NCBI RefSeq assembly: GCF_902859935.1
Contig: NZ_CADIKI010000014.1
Coordinates: 62,001-126,000, forward strand
Direction: 5' to 3'
Source: Paraburkholderia fynbosensis
GTDB lineage: Bacteria; Pseudomonadota; Gammaproteobacteria; Burkholderiales; Burkholderiaceae
Length of the DNA: 64,000 nt
Position numbers and translations under genes: made by a program. Below the pieces are notes generated by a model that worked only from the letters and a program-made list of their open reading frames with translations, did no database searches and was not told where the DNA came from. Positions within the stretch are counted from its first letter, which is position 1, and each line of letters opens with the position of its first letter. This document shows, one piece after another, positions 34,523-43,452 of the stretch.

Positions 34523-36082
34523 TCAATTCTTTCGCAGCGGATGATCCTTCAGCAGCCACGCGAGCGCGAAAGCCAGCACCACGACGCAGGCGGCCGCGAG
34601 ATACACCGTGTGCAACGCACCGGCGAACGCATGCAGATAGTCGTTGCGCAACGCGTCCGGCAACTGGTGGATCGCGGCGGGTCCCAACGCATGCGGCAGT
34701 TCCGTGTCGGGCGGAATCAGCTTTTCGAGGCGGGCGGCGAGTCCGTTCGAGAACACCGCACCGAAGGCGGCCACGCCGATCGAACCGCCGATCGAACGGA
34801 ACAGCGTCGCGCCGGAAGTGGCCACACCCACGTGTTTGAACTCGACGGCGTTCTGCACGGCGAGAATCAGCACCTGCATCACCATGCCGAGACCGCAACC
34901 GAGAACGCCCATGTAGAGATACATCACATGAATCGGCGTGTCGATCTGCAGACGCGAGAGCAGCATCATCGCGATCGCCACGAGAGCGGTGCCCATGATC
35001 GGGAACAGGCGGTACTTGCCGATCTTGCTGATCACGCGGCCCGTCACCATCGACATCACGAACAGGCCACCCATCATCGGCAGCATCTGCATGCCCGCCG
35101 CCGTCGGCGTCGAGCCTTTGACGACCTGCAAATAGAGTGGGATGAACGTCACCGAGCCGAACAGCGACACGCCGATGATGAAGCCGATCAGGCTGCTCAG
35201 CAAAAACGTGCGTTGCTTGAAGAGTTGGAGTGGCATGATCGGTTCGACCGCGCTGCGTTCTTCGTGGATGAAACCCCAGATGGCCACGAGCCCCATGCCG
35301 AGCGTGAACCACAGTTGCGGCGACGACCACGGCAGGATCGTGCCGCCCTGGCTCGTGAACAGAATGATGCAGGTGAGCGCGCCGGCCAGAAACGCGGCGC
35401 CCATGTAGTCGATGGTGTGCTTCACCTGACGAACGTGCGGCTTGAACACGGCGCCGATCACGACGAGCGACATGATGCCGAGCGGCAGGTTGATGTAGAA
35501 AATCCAGCGCCAGGTGAGGTGCTCGACGAGAAAGCCGCCGAGCAGCGGCCCAATCACAGTCGCGAGACCGAATACGCCGCCGAACACGCCCTGATAGCGG
35601 CCGCGCTCGGCCGGCGGAATCACGTCGGCGATCGCGGCCATCGTCACGACCAACAGGCCGCCGCCGCCGAGCCCTTGCAGTGCGCGCAGCACGATCAGCT
35701 GGGTCATGTTCTGCGCGAGGCCGCACAGGGCGGAGCCGACGAGGAACACGATGATCGCCGTCTGCAACACGATCTTGCGGCCGAACAGGTCGCCGAACTT
35801 GCCGTACAGCGGCACGACGATGGTCGAGCTGAGCAGGTAGGCGGTCACGACCCAGGACAGGTTATTGAGCCCGCCGAGTTCGCCGACGATGGTCGGCAAT
35901 GCGGTCGAGACGATTGTCTGATCGAGTGCGGCGAGCAGCATGACCAGCAGCAGCGCTGGGAACAGCAGGCGGACAGGCGGGTGGGCGGCGGCTGGCGAGT
36001 CGGCCCGCGAGTCCGGGTGCAAGCCGGGCTGCGCGTACGGCTTCATACGCTCGGCCGGTTGAGTTGTGGTCGATTGTTTCAT
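34523..36082 (-). CDS. DHA2-family MFS multidrug efflux transporter (EmrB/QacA type)
   Basis: A 519-aa inner-membrane proton-drug antiporter with 14 predicted helices. Motifs: LDQTIVSTALPTIVGELGGLNNLSWVVTAYLL (motif D), KFGDLFGRK (motif A), LIVLRALQGLGGGGLLVV (motif B) and GGVFGLATVIGPLLGGFLVEHLTWRWIFYINLPLG (motif C with the WRWIFYINLP signature). A 35-residue polar N-terminal tail precedes helix 1. It is divergent from a TetR regulator gene across an AT-rich 75-bp region, so it is probably repressed by that protein. Substrates are likely hydrophobic drugs or organic cations. Confidence 0.9.
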   Translation of the reverse strand: MKQSTTTQPAERMKPYAQPGLHPDSRADSPAAAHPPVRLLFPALLLVMLLAALDQTIVSTALPTIVGELGGLNNLSWVVTAYLLSSTIVVPLYGKFGDLFGRKIVLQTAIIVFLVGSALCGLAQNMTQLIVLRALQGLGGGGLLVVTMAAIADVIPPAERGRYQGVFGGVFGLATVIGPLLGGFLVEHLTWRWIFYINLPLGIMSLVVIGAVFKPHVRQVKHTIDYMGAAFLAGALTCIILFTSQGGTILPWSSPQLWFTLGMGLVAIWGFIHEERSAVEPIMPLQLFKQRTFLLSSLIGFIIGVSLFGSVTFIPLYLQVVKGSTPTAAGMQMLPMMGGLFVMSMVTGRVISKIGKYRLFPIMGTALVAIAMMLLSRLQIDTPIHVMYLYMGVLGCGLGMVMQVLILAVQNAVEFKHVGVATSGATLFRSIGGSIGVAAFGAVFSNGLAARLEKLIPPDTELPHALGPAAIHQLPDALRNDYLHAFAGALHTVYLAAACVVVLAFALAWLLKDHPLRKN

Positions 36083-36095
36083 GGCACCGGGCGAT

Positions 36096-36124
36096 TGAAA
36101 TTAATTAATTAGGAGATTAATATA
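36096..36124. promoter_or_regulatory. AT-rich divergent promoter/operator region
   Basis: A pocket of almost only A and T in GC-rich DNA, with two ATTAAT palindromes at 36100-36105 and 36116-36121. It is the only plausible control region for the efflux gene and its TetR partner. A strong AGGAG at 36111-36115 precedes a short leader frame. Confidence 0.55.
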
Positions 36125-36180
36125 TGCGACATCGCGTCACTCGTCAAATTGAATGCAATGGCAAGGATTCCAGCAGATGA
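36124..36180 (+). CDS. Possible 18-codon leader peptide overlapping the TetR start
   Basis: ATG at 36124 has AGGAG eight bases upstream, the best ribosome site in this gap. It encodes MRHRVTRQIECNGKDSSR and stops at 36178-36180, 20 bp inside the TetR gene and in another frame. It could be a translated leader that couples to the regulator, or chance. Confidence 0.35.
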   Translation: MRHRVTRQIECNGKDSSR

Positions 36181-36937
36181 CCCTGCGGCGAAAAAATCGC
36201 CGCGTGGCACGGCCGCCATCAAGGCGGGCAAGGTGCCGAAGCGCGCTGTGAAAGCCGCGTCGGAAGACTCGACACGTGCCGCAACCGCCGCGCCCGCCCG
36301 CCGCCCTGGCAGGCCGACGGGCGCCGCACGAGGAACGGAGCAACGCAGCCGTCTGCTCGACGCCGCGCTGACGCTGTTCGCGCGGCAGGGCATCGTCGAC
36401 ACCACGCTCGGCGAGATCGCCCGCGAGGCGGGATTCACTCCGGCGATGATGCATTACTACTTCAAGACGCGCGAACAATTGCTCGACGTACTGGTCGAGG
36501 AGCGCTTCGGGCCGTTGCGCGCGGAACTCGGCATGCCGTTTCAGGAGAATTCCGACGATCCCGTTGCCGCGATCACGCAGCTCACGCAGCGGCTCGTGCT
36601 GGTGGCGAGCGAGCATCCGTGGTTTCCGTCGCTGTGGGTGCGCGAAGTGATCAGCGATGGCGGCCTGCTGCGCCAGCGCATTCATGAGCGCTTCGGCAAC
36701 GCGCATCAGAAGGCGTCGCTCGCGGCCATCGCGCGCTGGCAGAAAGAAGGGCGTCTTAACGCGGGACTGGAGCCCGCCTTGGTGTTCGTCTCGCTGATGG
36801 GGTTGACGCTTCTGCCGCTAGCCACGGTGAAGTTGTGGCGCAACGACCCTTTGCGACGCAACATCGGCGGCGAAGAGATCGCGCGGCATGCGGTCGCGTT
36901 GCTGCTTCACGGGATAGGTCCGAAGAAAGCGGGCTGA
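36158..36937 (+). CDS. TetR-family transcriptional regulator
   Basis: A 259-aa regulator with an unusually long, Ala/Arg/Lys-rich N-terminal tail (about 55 residues ending ARRPGRPTGAARG). The TetR helix-turn-helix follows (RSRLLDAALTLFARQGIVDTTLGEIAREAGFTPAMMHYYFKTREQLL, about 62-110). The rest is a helical ligand domain. The ATG at 36158 is used because the frame's earlier TTG is poor, but it has no ribosome site of its own. It is divergent from the DHA2 efflux pump, so it probably represses the pump until a drug binds. Confidence 0.87.
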   Translation: MARIPADDPAAKKSPRGTAAIKAGKVPKRAVKAASEDSTRAATAAPARRPGRPTGAARGTEQRSRLLDAALTLFARQGIVDTTLGEIAREAGFTPAMMHYYFKTREQLLDVLVEERFGPLRAELGMPFQENSDDPVAAITQLTQRLVLVASEHPWFPSLWVREVISDGGLLRQRIHERFGNAHQKASLAAIARWQKEGRLNAGLEPALVFVSLMGLTLLPLATVKLWRNDPLRRNIGGEEIARHAVALLLHGIGPKKAG

Positions 36938-37049
36938 CGCCCGGCGCGTTTTGAAATGCGAGCAGACAGGCCTACGCAGACCTGTCAGACAACGCTGCGG
37001 CGACCCCGCAGCCGCAACGTGCCACGACCGACCCACGCGACTCGCTGCG

Positions 37050-37769
37050 TCAGGCTCGACGTTTCTTTTTCCATTCTTCAAAGGCCGCCTTGGTCGTTTC
37101 GTTTGGCGGATAGGTGCCCGGCAACGCCGCGCCCTCGCGAATCCGCTCCGTGAGAAACGTTTCAAACTGCTCCTGCGCGGCGGCGGCTGGCGCGATCTCC
37201 GCGGCCATCTTGCGTGGAATCACGACCACGCCGTCCGCATCGCCGACGATCACATCGCCGGGAAACACGGCGACGCCGCCGCAGCCGATCGGCACATTGA
37301 TGTCCACCGCATGATGGCGAATCAGATTCGGCGGCGCGCTCGCGTCCGCGCAGAACACCGGCATGCCGAGCGCGGCGATCGTCGCGCTGTCGCGCACCGG
37401 GCCGTCGGACACCATGCCCGCCACGCCGCGCACCTGCAAACGTAGCGAAAGAATCGAACCGAACGACGCGCTGCCGCGCTCGCCGCGGCAATCCTGCACG
37501 AGTACGTAACCGGCCGGAATCGTTTCGACGCATTTGCGCTGTGCGTACTCGGGGTCGGCGAACAGTTCGAGCACGTCAATGTCCTCGCGCGACGGAATGT
37601 TGCGCAGCGTGAACGCCGGCCCGACCAGATTCGCGCCGCTGTGCGACGCGAGCGGCGCGACTCCTTGCATGAATGTATTGCGCAATCCGCGCTTGAACAA
37701 CTGTGTGGTCAGTGTGGCAGTGCTGACATGGCGGAGTGCGTCGAGCGTCGCGGAGTCGAGATCGGACAT
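37050..37769 (-). CDS. RraA-like family protein
   Basis: A 239-aa protein of the RraA/HMG-aldolase fold. The N-terminal STATLTTQLFKRGLRNTFMQGVAPL, the FTLRNIPSREDID region, the loop GERGSASFGSILSLRLQVRGVAGMVSDGPVRDS with its GxxxxxxA and DGxxRD signatures, and PGDVIVGDADGVVVIPR fit the family. The Arg-Asp of VRDS are the metal and substrate residues of HMG/CHA-type aldolases. Members either regulate RNase E or act as 4-hydroxy-4-methyl-2-oxoglutarate aldolases. The extended C terminus and context do not resolve which, but an aldolase or decarboxylase role is more likely here. It is convergent with the TetR gene. Confidence 0.82.
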   Translation of the reverse strand: MSDLDSATLDALRHVSTATLTTQLFKRGLRNTFMQGVAPLASHSGANLVGPAFTLRNIPSREDIDVLELFADPEYAQRKCVETIPAGYVLVQDCRGERGSASFGSILSLRLQVRGVAGMVSDGPVRDSATIAALGMPVFCADASAPPNLIRHHAVDINVPIGCGGVAVFPGDVIVGDADGVVVIPRKMAAEIAPAAAAQEQFETFLTERIREGAALPGTYPPNETTKAAFEEWKKKRRA

Positions 37770-38277
37770 GGTGTGGGGTGGCCTCGGTCAAGGAACTGGG
37801 TAGTCGGCAAACGCATGCTGCATGGCGCGGCACCGGAGACGGCGAAGGCGCCGACGCGGCCTTCGCGCTCACGATGATAGCGCCGCGGCTCCCCGCACGG
37901 CCGGCCTGCGCGAACATCGCGTGAGCGTGACGACCGCGGCGAGTGGGCAGTGCCAATGTACGCTCGACGCGGACGCGGCACGCCACGTGCTACCAGGGAG
38001 GTGGATGTGAGCGCCGTGCGAGTCGAACAGCCTCGCCGGCGCCGCAAAAAATGCGGATTTCGGAAAAGACGTCTGGCGGAAAGAGCCGTGCAAATGGGAG
38101 TTGCACGCGCCGCTGAGGCGAATCGGGTGTCGGCATCGGTCTGTCAGCGCCAAGGCCGACAGCCGTTATTTCATCGGCGTGCAGTTTTGGCGCGTTACTG
38201 TGGGCGGGCCGCGCCTAGGCCATGACCTACAATCTTGGCCCTGTTTGCAACTCGTTGCATGAATTCGAGTCGGAACC
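37770..38277. other. Intergenic region, divergent (508 bp)
   Basis: Several open frames cross this stretch, but none has recognisable domain features or a good start. It must contain promoters for the rraA-like and receiver genes. I see no RNA gene or repeat. Confidence 0.35.
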
Positions 38278-38790
38278 ATGAATAGCACTTTCGCAGCCGC
38301 GCAAACCGGCGGCAAGCAACAGAACGAAACATTGGCCACGTCTGACGGCCTAACCGGTTTTTTAGAGCAACAACAGAAAATGAACGGAGCATTGAGACTC
38401 GATCAGGCCACGATCGTGCTCGTAGAAGACGACCCGGATAGCCGGGAATCGCTGACCTTGTTACTCGAAGCAGAAGGCGCCATAGTCTGCGCCGTAGCGG
38501 ATGCGGAGGAAGGTGTCGAAGCGGCGCTGAGGCTGTCACCCGACGCTGTCGTCTGCGATCTCGACCTGCCGGCCATGGATGGCTTCTATCTGATCCAGCG
38601 GCTGCGCGACCACGAAATTCGCAGCGATCACTCGCCGTCGGTCGCGGTGGCGCTCACCGGTCACACTGACGACGCCTACCGCTTGCGCAGTATCGGCGAA
38701 GGCTTTCAGCATTTCATGACCAAGCCTGCGTTGCCGGAGGAACTGGTGACGCTGCTGCGCGACGCGATCGACGCCCGCGCGGCGGGTTGA
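38278..38790 (+). CDS. Single-domain response regulator (receiver only)
   Basis: A 170-aa protein with a non-conserved ~45-residue Gln/Gly/Thr-rich N terminus and one receiver domain (about 45-165). Acidic pocket residues are in VLVEDDPDS, the phosphoryl-accepting Asp94 in VCDLDLPAMDG, Thr in VALTGH and Lys149 in MTKPALP. There is no output domain, so it acts as a phosphate shuttle or protein-binding switch. No histidine kinase is adjacent. The nearest, a hybrid kinase, is 5 kb away at 43953. Confidence 0.88.
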   Translation: MNSTFAAAQTGGKQQNETLATSDGLTGFLEQQQKMNGALRLDQATIVLVEDDPDSRESLTLLLEAEGAIVCAVADAEEGVEAALRLSPDAVVCDLDLPAMDGFYLIQRLRDHEIRSDHSPSVAVALTGHTDDAYRLRSIGEGFQHFMTKPALPEELVTLLRDAIDARAAG

Positions 38791-38957
38791 TCTGCCGGGT
38801 GGTCAAGCTCTGTAGTTGCTTCGCAACCCGTATGTTGCGCAGCAGGCAGGCCGCGAGTTCGCATGCAACCTTGCGAGGTTGAAGCGCCGGAACCAAGGCG
38901 TTTGCGCGACCAAGCAGCGCATCGCGCGGCCCGTGAAGCGGGCCGCCGGGCACGCCG

Positions 38958-39521
38958 TTATTTCGCGACGGCGACGGGCATCGAGGCGCCCGCGCCCGAC
39001 GCTTCGGCTGCCTGACAGGCGGCGCACAATCCCTTCAATTCGATTTCATCGCTCGCGAGCCGATAACCCGCGTCCTGGATCTGCGCGACCAGCGCCTGGC
39101 GCAGCTTCGGCTGATGCAACTCGGTCACGCTGCCGCATTGCTGGCAGACCACGAGGATGCCGTGCTGGCACTGCGTCAGATCATGGCAGACGGTGAACGC
39201 GTTGATCGATTCGATCCGATGCACGAGCCCGGCAGACAGCAGAAAATCCAGTGCCCGGTACACCGTGGGCGGCGCCGAGCCGGGATGAATCTGGCGCATC
39301 TCGTCTAGCAGCGAATAGGCTTTGGTGGCGCGCCCCGAGTTCAACAACAGTTCAAGCACCTTGCGGCGAATCGGCGTGAGTTTTTCGCCCCGTTCGCGGC
39401 AATATTGATCCGCGAGCGTCAGCGCGGCTTCCTGCGAATGGGCGTGCGCCGGCTCATGAGCATGAGCGGAGTGGGCGGGGGCGGCCTGGTCGGCGGTTGC
39501 GGCGGGCTTGGCGGTCTTCAT
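38958..39521 (-). CDS. zur: Zinc uptake regulator (Fur family)
   Basis: Zur represses zinc-import genes when Zn is bound. The 187-aa protein has a His/Ala-rich N-terminal tail (HSAHAHEPAHAHS), a winged helix (LTPIRRKVLELLL... PPTVYRALDFLLSAGLVHRI) and the metal pairs CQQCGS (structural site) and CAACQ near the C terminus. HDLTQCQHGILVVC is the usual Fur/Zur regulatory segment. The two CxxC pairs and the absence of the Fur-type HHHDH run favour Zur over Fur. No zinc transporter genes are adjacent. Confidence 0.85.
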   Translation of the reverse strand: MKTAKPAATADQAAPAHSAHAHEPAHAHSQEAALTLADQYCRERGEKLTPIRRKVLELLLNSGRATKAYSLLDEMRQIHPGSAPPTVYRALDFLLSAGLVHRIESINAFTVCHDLTQCQHGILVVCQQCGSVTELHQPKLRQALVAQIQDAGYRLASDEIELKGLCAACQAAEASGAGASMPVAVAK

Positions 39522-39710
39522 GCGTCGATTATAAAGGCCCGCGGGGCTCGCCGTAGGCGGCGTGCCTCACCGGGGTGTCGGGGCAAGACATTGGCGCGAG
39601 TGCTGACACCGGCTGCTGGGCGCAGGCGCGGCCTGCGAGCGCCGGTACAGCGTGGCAAGCGTGATAGGCGCAACGGGCCGGATAAGCAGGACAAGCGCCC
39701 GTCCACCAGC

Positions 39711-40337
39711 TCAAGTCAACGGAAAGTCGACGTACTTCTTGAAACCCGAGCGGGTCGCAATGCGCGAATACCAGCGCTCCAGATTCGGCAGCGGCGAGCG
39801 CTCCACGCCGTCCAGGCCGAACCAGCGTTTCGCGTAGGCGCCGATCACGATATCGGCCAGCGTGAACTTCTCGCCTTCGAGAAAAAAGCGCCCCTGCAGA
39901 TGCGTGTCCAGCATGCGCCACAGCAGGCTGACCGCGTTGATATCGGCGGCGAGTCGGGCGGTATCCCGTTGTGCCTGCGGCGTGCGCACGAGGGTCCAGA
40001 ACACCGGCCGCTCGGCGGGCTGCAAGGTCGAGAGCGACCAGTCGAGCCAGCGGTCGATACTCGCGCGCTGTTTCGGCTCGGACGGATAGAGCAGGCTCGC
40101 CTCGCCGTATTGCAGCACGAGGTAGCGCAGGATGGAGTTGGATTCCCACAGCACGAAGTCGTCGTCGACCAGGGTCGGCACTTTGCCCGTGGGATTCATC
40201 GCGAGATAGTCTGGCTCGTTGTTACGGCCGAATGCCAGGCCGGCGTCGATGCGTTCGTACGGCAGCACCAGTTCGTCGCAACACCACAAGACTTTTTGGA
40301 CGTTGACCGAATTGGCCCGTCCCCAGATCGTAATCAT
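39711..40337 (-). CDS. Glutathione S-transferase family protein
   Basis: A 208-aa GST. The thioredoxin-like domain (about 1-80) starts MITIWGRANSVNVQKVLWCCDELVLPYERID, with a GRANSVNV site in place of the usual Ser/Cys-Pro-Tyr region, and has PTGKVPTLVDDDFVLWESNSILRYL (the cis-Pro and E-S-x-A/N-I glutathione-binding motif). The all-alpha domain (about 90-205) contains FTLADIVIGAYAKRW. The ATG at 40337 gives the family N terminus. GSTs of this type occur widely in Burkholderia and no substrate can be named. It is divergent from the NERD-helicase gene. Confidence 0.87.
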   Translation of the reverse strand: MITIWGRANSVNVQKVLWCCDELVLPYERIDAGLAFGRNNEPDYLAMNPTGKVPTLVDDDFVLWESNSILRYLVLQYGEASLLYPSEPKQRASIDRWLDWSLSTLQPAERPVFWTLVRTPQAQRDTARLAADINAVSLLWRMLDTHLQGRFFLEGEKFTLADIVIGAYAKRWFGLDGVERSPLPNLERWYSRIATRSGFKKYVDFPLT

Positions 40338-40504
40338 CCGGTCAATCCTTTTTCTTACAGTTGGCAAGCCGCGCGGTCCGCGGCGTTCAAGCCCCAACGA
40401 TACACGATGCGTGCGGATTGCGCGCCGCGCAGAGCCGCTGACGAAGCCGCCGGCGCGTTGCCCGTTGCGTACAATGACCGCACCTGACTACGACGAGGCA
40501 CCGC

Positions 40505-42187
40505 ATGGCCCGCATTGTCCCCGACGACTGGAAGAGCCTCGCCGCCACCGGCGCAGCGGCCCGCGAACGCGAAACGCTCGCATTGCTGGAGGAGGCGCTG
40601 CCCGCCGACTATACGGTCTATCACGGCGTCCACTGGACGCGTCTGAACCAGAATTTCTCGGTGTTCGGCGAGGCCGACTTCGTGATCGTCAGCCCGGCCG
40701 GGCGCGTGATGATCGTCGAACAGAAAACGGGCTTCCTGCGTGAAACGCCGAAGGGGCTCGTCAAGGTCTATCTGCAAACCGAGCGCAATGTAGCGATCGC
40801 GCTCGCGCATACCATCGAAGGTTTGCACCGGCGCTTCACCGCGGCGTTCGGGGCGGGCACCTACTTCGTCGAGGAACTGCTGTACTGCCCCGATCACATC
40901 GTCAAGGATGCGGCGATTGCCGGGGTGAATCCGGCGCGCATCGTCGACGCGACGCGTAAGGATCGGCTCGCGGCGGTGATCCGCGAAGCGTTGCCGGCCG
41001 ACGAGCCGCGCCTTGCGTGCGCATCGAAGATCCATCACTTTCTCGCCGACGAACTCGCGCTCACGCCGGACGCGAGCGCGCTGGTCGGCCAGGCTGGCAC
41101 GCTCGTCACGCGTCTCGCGGGCGGGCTCGCGACGTGGGCGCGGCGGCTCGAATTCTCGCCGTTCCGGCTGCGCGTGATCGGCACGGCCGGCTCGGGCAAG
41201 ACGCAACTCGCGGTGCAGGTGATGAAGGACGCCGTGGCGCTCGGCCAGCGGCCTTTATACGTGTGCTTCAACCGGCCGCTGGCGGACCACATCGGGCGGG
41301 TGGCGCCACCCGAGGCGAAGGTCGCGAACTATCACCAGTTGTGCGACTGGATCGCGCGCGACGCGGGCCGCGAACCGGATTTCCAGTCCGGCCAGGTGTT
41401 CGAGCAACTGGAGACGATGTTCGCCGATACGCCGATCGCGCCGCGCTGGCAATTCGACGTACTGATCGTCGACGAAGGGCAGGACTTTCAGCAACCCTGG
41501 GTCGCCGCGCTCGAGCGGATGTTGCGTCCCGGCGCCGCGTGGTGGTGGCTCGAAGATCCGCTGCAGAATCTGTATATGCGCGAGCCGGTCGCGTTACCCG
41601 GTTGGACCACACTGAAGGAAACCACCAACTATCGCAGCCCGCGCGACATTCTCGACTATGTGCGCGACGTGGTCGGCGCGTCGGTGCCGCTCGCCGCGGC
41701 GCTGGCCTCGGGCAGTCCGTTCGACGGCTCCGATATTTCGCTCTCCGTCTACGACGACGCGCACGCGGAGGCCGGCATCGAGGCCACCAAGCGCGCGATC
41801 ACGCAGGCGTTGTCGCTGGGATTTCGCAAGCAGGACATCGTGGTGCTGTCGTTCCGCGGCCGCGAAGGCTCGGCGATGACCGCGCTGGATCATCTCGGCC
41901 CGCATCGGCTACGCAGTTTCACCGGCAAGTACGATCTGTTCGGCAACCCGGAGTATCGCGAAGGTGACGTGCTGTTCGAGTCGATCTATCGCTTCAAGGG
42001 GCAGGCGGCGCCGTGCGTGATTTTCACCGAGGTCGACTTCGAGATCTTCGACGAGCGTATCGCGCGCAAGCTGTTTGTCGGCGCCACGCGCGCGACGATG
42101 AAGCTGATCGTCGTCGCGTCGCAGCGGGCCGCGCGTCATCTGCGGCTGCGCGATGGGAAGGAGAGCCGGGAGGTTAGGGAGGGTTAG
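40505..42187 (+). CDS. NERD nuclease-like domain fused to superfamily I helicase/ATPase
   Basis: A 560-aa protein. An N-terminal NERD domain (about 10-140) carries the nuclease-type pattern FGEADFVIVSPAGRVMIVEQKTGF. The middle and C terminus hold a compact UvrD-like ATPase: Walker A GTAGSGKTQ at 226-234, Walker B DEGQDF at 323-328, TTNYRSPRDI (motif IV region) and FKGQAAPCVIFTEVDF with KLFVGATRATMKLIVVAS (motif VI). Family members are thought to act in DNA processing or stress, and some lie in defence islands. Nothing else of that kind is adjacent here. A TTCG-containing GC stem follows the stop at 42196-42220, between convergent genes. Confidence 0.85.
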   Translation: MARIVPDDWKSLAATGAAARERETLALLEEALPADYTVYHGVHWTRLNQNFSVFGEADFVIVSPAGRVMIVEQKTGFLRETPKGLVKVYLQTERNVAIALAHTIEGLHRRFTAAFGAGTYFVEELLYCPDHIVKDAAIAGVNPARIVDATRKDRLAAVIREALPADEPRLACASKIHHFLADELALTPDASALVGQAGTLVTRLAGGLATWARRLEFSPFRLRVIGTAGSGKTQLAVQVMKDAVALGQRPLYVCFNRPLADHIGRVAPPEAKVANYHQLCDWIARDAGREPDFQSGQVFEQLETMFADTPIAPRWQFDVLIVDEGQDFQQPWVAALERMLRPGAAWWWLEDPLQNLYMREPVALPGWTTLKETTNYRSPRDILDYVRDVVGASVPLAAALASGSPFDGSDISLSVYDDAHAEAGIEATKRAITQALSLGFRKQDIVVLSFRGREGSAMTALDHLGPHRLRSFTGKYDLFGNPEYREGDVLFESIYRFKGQAAPCVIFTEVDFEIFDERIARKLFVGATRATMKLIVVASQRAARHLRLRDGKESREVREG

Positions 42188-42227
42188 CGGCCGGGCGGCG
42201 CGCTTCGTGCGCCGCGCCACCGTTTAA

Positions 42228-43175
42228 TCAACTCCACGCACGCGCGCCCACCAGCATGCCGGTGCGCGAGAGCGCATCCCACCAGATCACGCGCAACAGC
42301 GGTGCTTGCTGGGCGATCAGCAGCGCCTGCACCGGATCGCTCTCGACGAAATGCGTGACGCCGCCGCGCAACGCCGCGCCGGCCTTGTGGGCAGCCGCGC
42401 CGGCGGGACTTTCGTCGTGCGCGCCGGGGCTGCGCATCACCAGTTGCATATGACCGAAGCCGTGCCGCGCGAGCCACGCCTCGGTGCGCGCGCGATCCAT
42501 CTCGGGACGGCCCGTGATGATCGTGCGAACCCGTTGCAGATCGATGCCGGGCAGCACCTCGAACGGCAGCAGCGCATCGCGCTCGACGAGCGCGGCGGCG
42601 AGGTCGTCGTCATAGCGGGCGAGCGGCACGTCGGGCAGCAGAATGCCGTCGAGGTCGATCGCGTACGTCGTGTACTCGTGATCGTCGGCCATCGCCGGCG
42701 CGGCGCCGGCTTCGACGCGCTGCCAGTCCTCGCGATAACGCTCGGTGTAAGCCTGACGCTCCCAAGGGAACAACGCAAAGTAGCCGCGCGCGTCGATCGC
42801 GTAGTCGGGTTGCGTGCGGCTCAGGTCGTCCACCGCGCCGGTCAGCGTTCTGACGTCGAGCCCCTGCTCGCGCAGGAATGCGATGCAATCGGTGAGCGTG
42901 AAGCCCCGTCCCGCGATGTCTTCGCACAGCAGCACTTTCGCGCCCGCGGGCGGCATCGGCAGCGTCGAATCCCACGCGACTAGGCGCGACTGGCGGTCGT
43001 AGCGCAGGAACGCCACCGGTGTGCCGACCGCATGTGACACCATCAGCGCGAGGGGCGCGCCGCCGCGCAGAATGCCGATCGCCATCGTGAAGCGTTCCGC
43101 GAGCAGCGCAGGCTGCAGCGATTCGATCCAGTGATCGAGTTGTTCGTACGTCAGAGGCAAAACCGGCTTGTTCAT
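42228..43175 (-). CDS. Phosphoribosyltransferase-HAD phosphatase-like fusion protein
   Basis: A 315-aa two-domain protein. Residues 1-150 form a type I phosphoribosyltransferase: IGILRGGAPLALMVSH, and a PRPP loop LLCEDIAGRGFT at 82-93, in place of the usual VDDVITTGGT-like sequence. Residues 165-310 resemble a HAD hydrolase: AIDLDGILLPD at 172-182 (motif I, DxDG but without the common Thr), TGRPEMDRARTEAWLARHGF (motif II at 221-240), a Lys in AHKAGAALRGG and FVESDPVQA (motif IV). This layout suggests a nucleotide base exchange or phosphate-handling role, but no substrate is identified. It is convergent with the NERD-helicase. Confidence 0.75.
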   Translation of the reverse strand: MNKPVLPLTYEQLDHWIESLQPALLAERFTMAIGILRGGAPLALMVSHAVGTPVAFLRYDRQSRLVAWDSTLPMPPAGAKVLLCEDIAGRGFTLTDCIAFLREQGLDVRTLTGAVDDLSRTQPDYAIDARGYFALFPWERQAYTERYREDWQRVEAGAAPAMADDHEYTTYAIDLDGILLPDVPLARYDDDLAAALVERDALLPFEVLPGIDLQRVRTIITGRPEMDRARTEAWLARHGFGHMQLVMRSPGAHDESPAGAAAHKAGAALRGGVTHFVESDPVQALLIAQQAPLLRVIWWDALSRTGMLVGARAWS

Positions 43176-43452
43176 AACTCTCGTGGCGTCGCGGCGCGTA
43201 GGGCGAGTGTCTGCGGGACGCGCGGCTCGCCGCAGTGGCGCGTCCTCGTTTTGTGAGGCAAAGAATTTTGACGATATTATGCATGCGGTTCAAAGATCGC
43301 ACCTCAGGGTGACGACGCATCGTCGGCGTGGATATCGCCAGAGCGAGGCTGGGCCGGACGAAGAATGGGCAGGGGCGGCGACGGATCGCGTCGGCATAGC
43401 GTCGCGCCGCCCGCAAGCAAAAGACAACAGATAAGAACGCAGGTGACCAACC

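Noticed and set aside
37770..38277. Small protein genes in the 508-bp gap
   Set aside because: Open frames on both strands are Arg-rich, lack ribosome sites and match no family I know.
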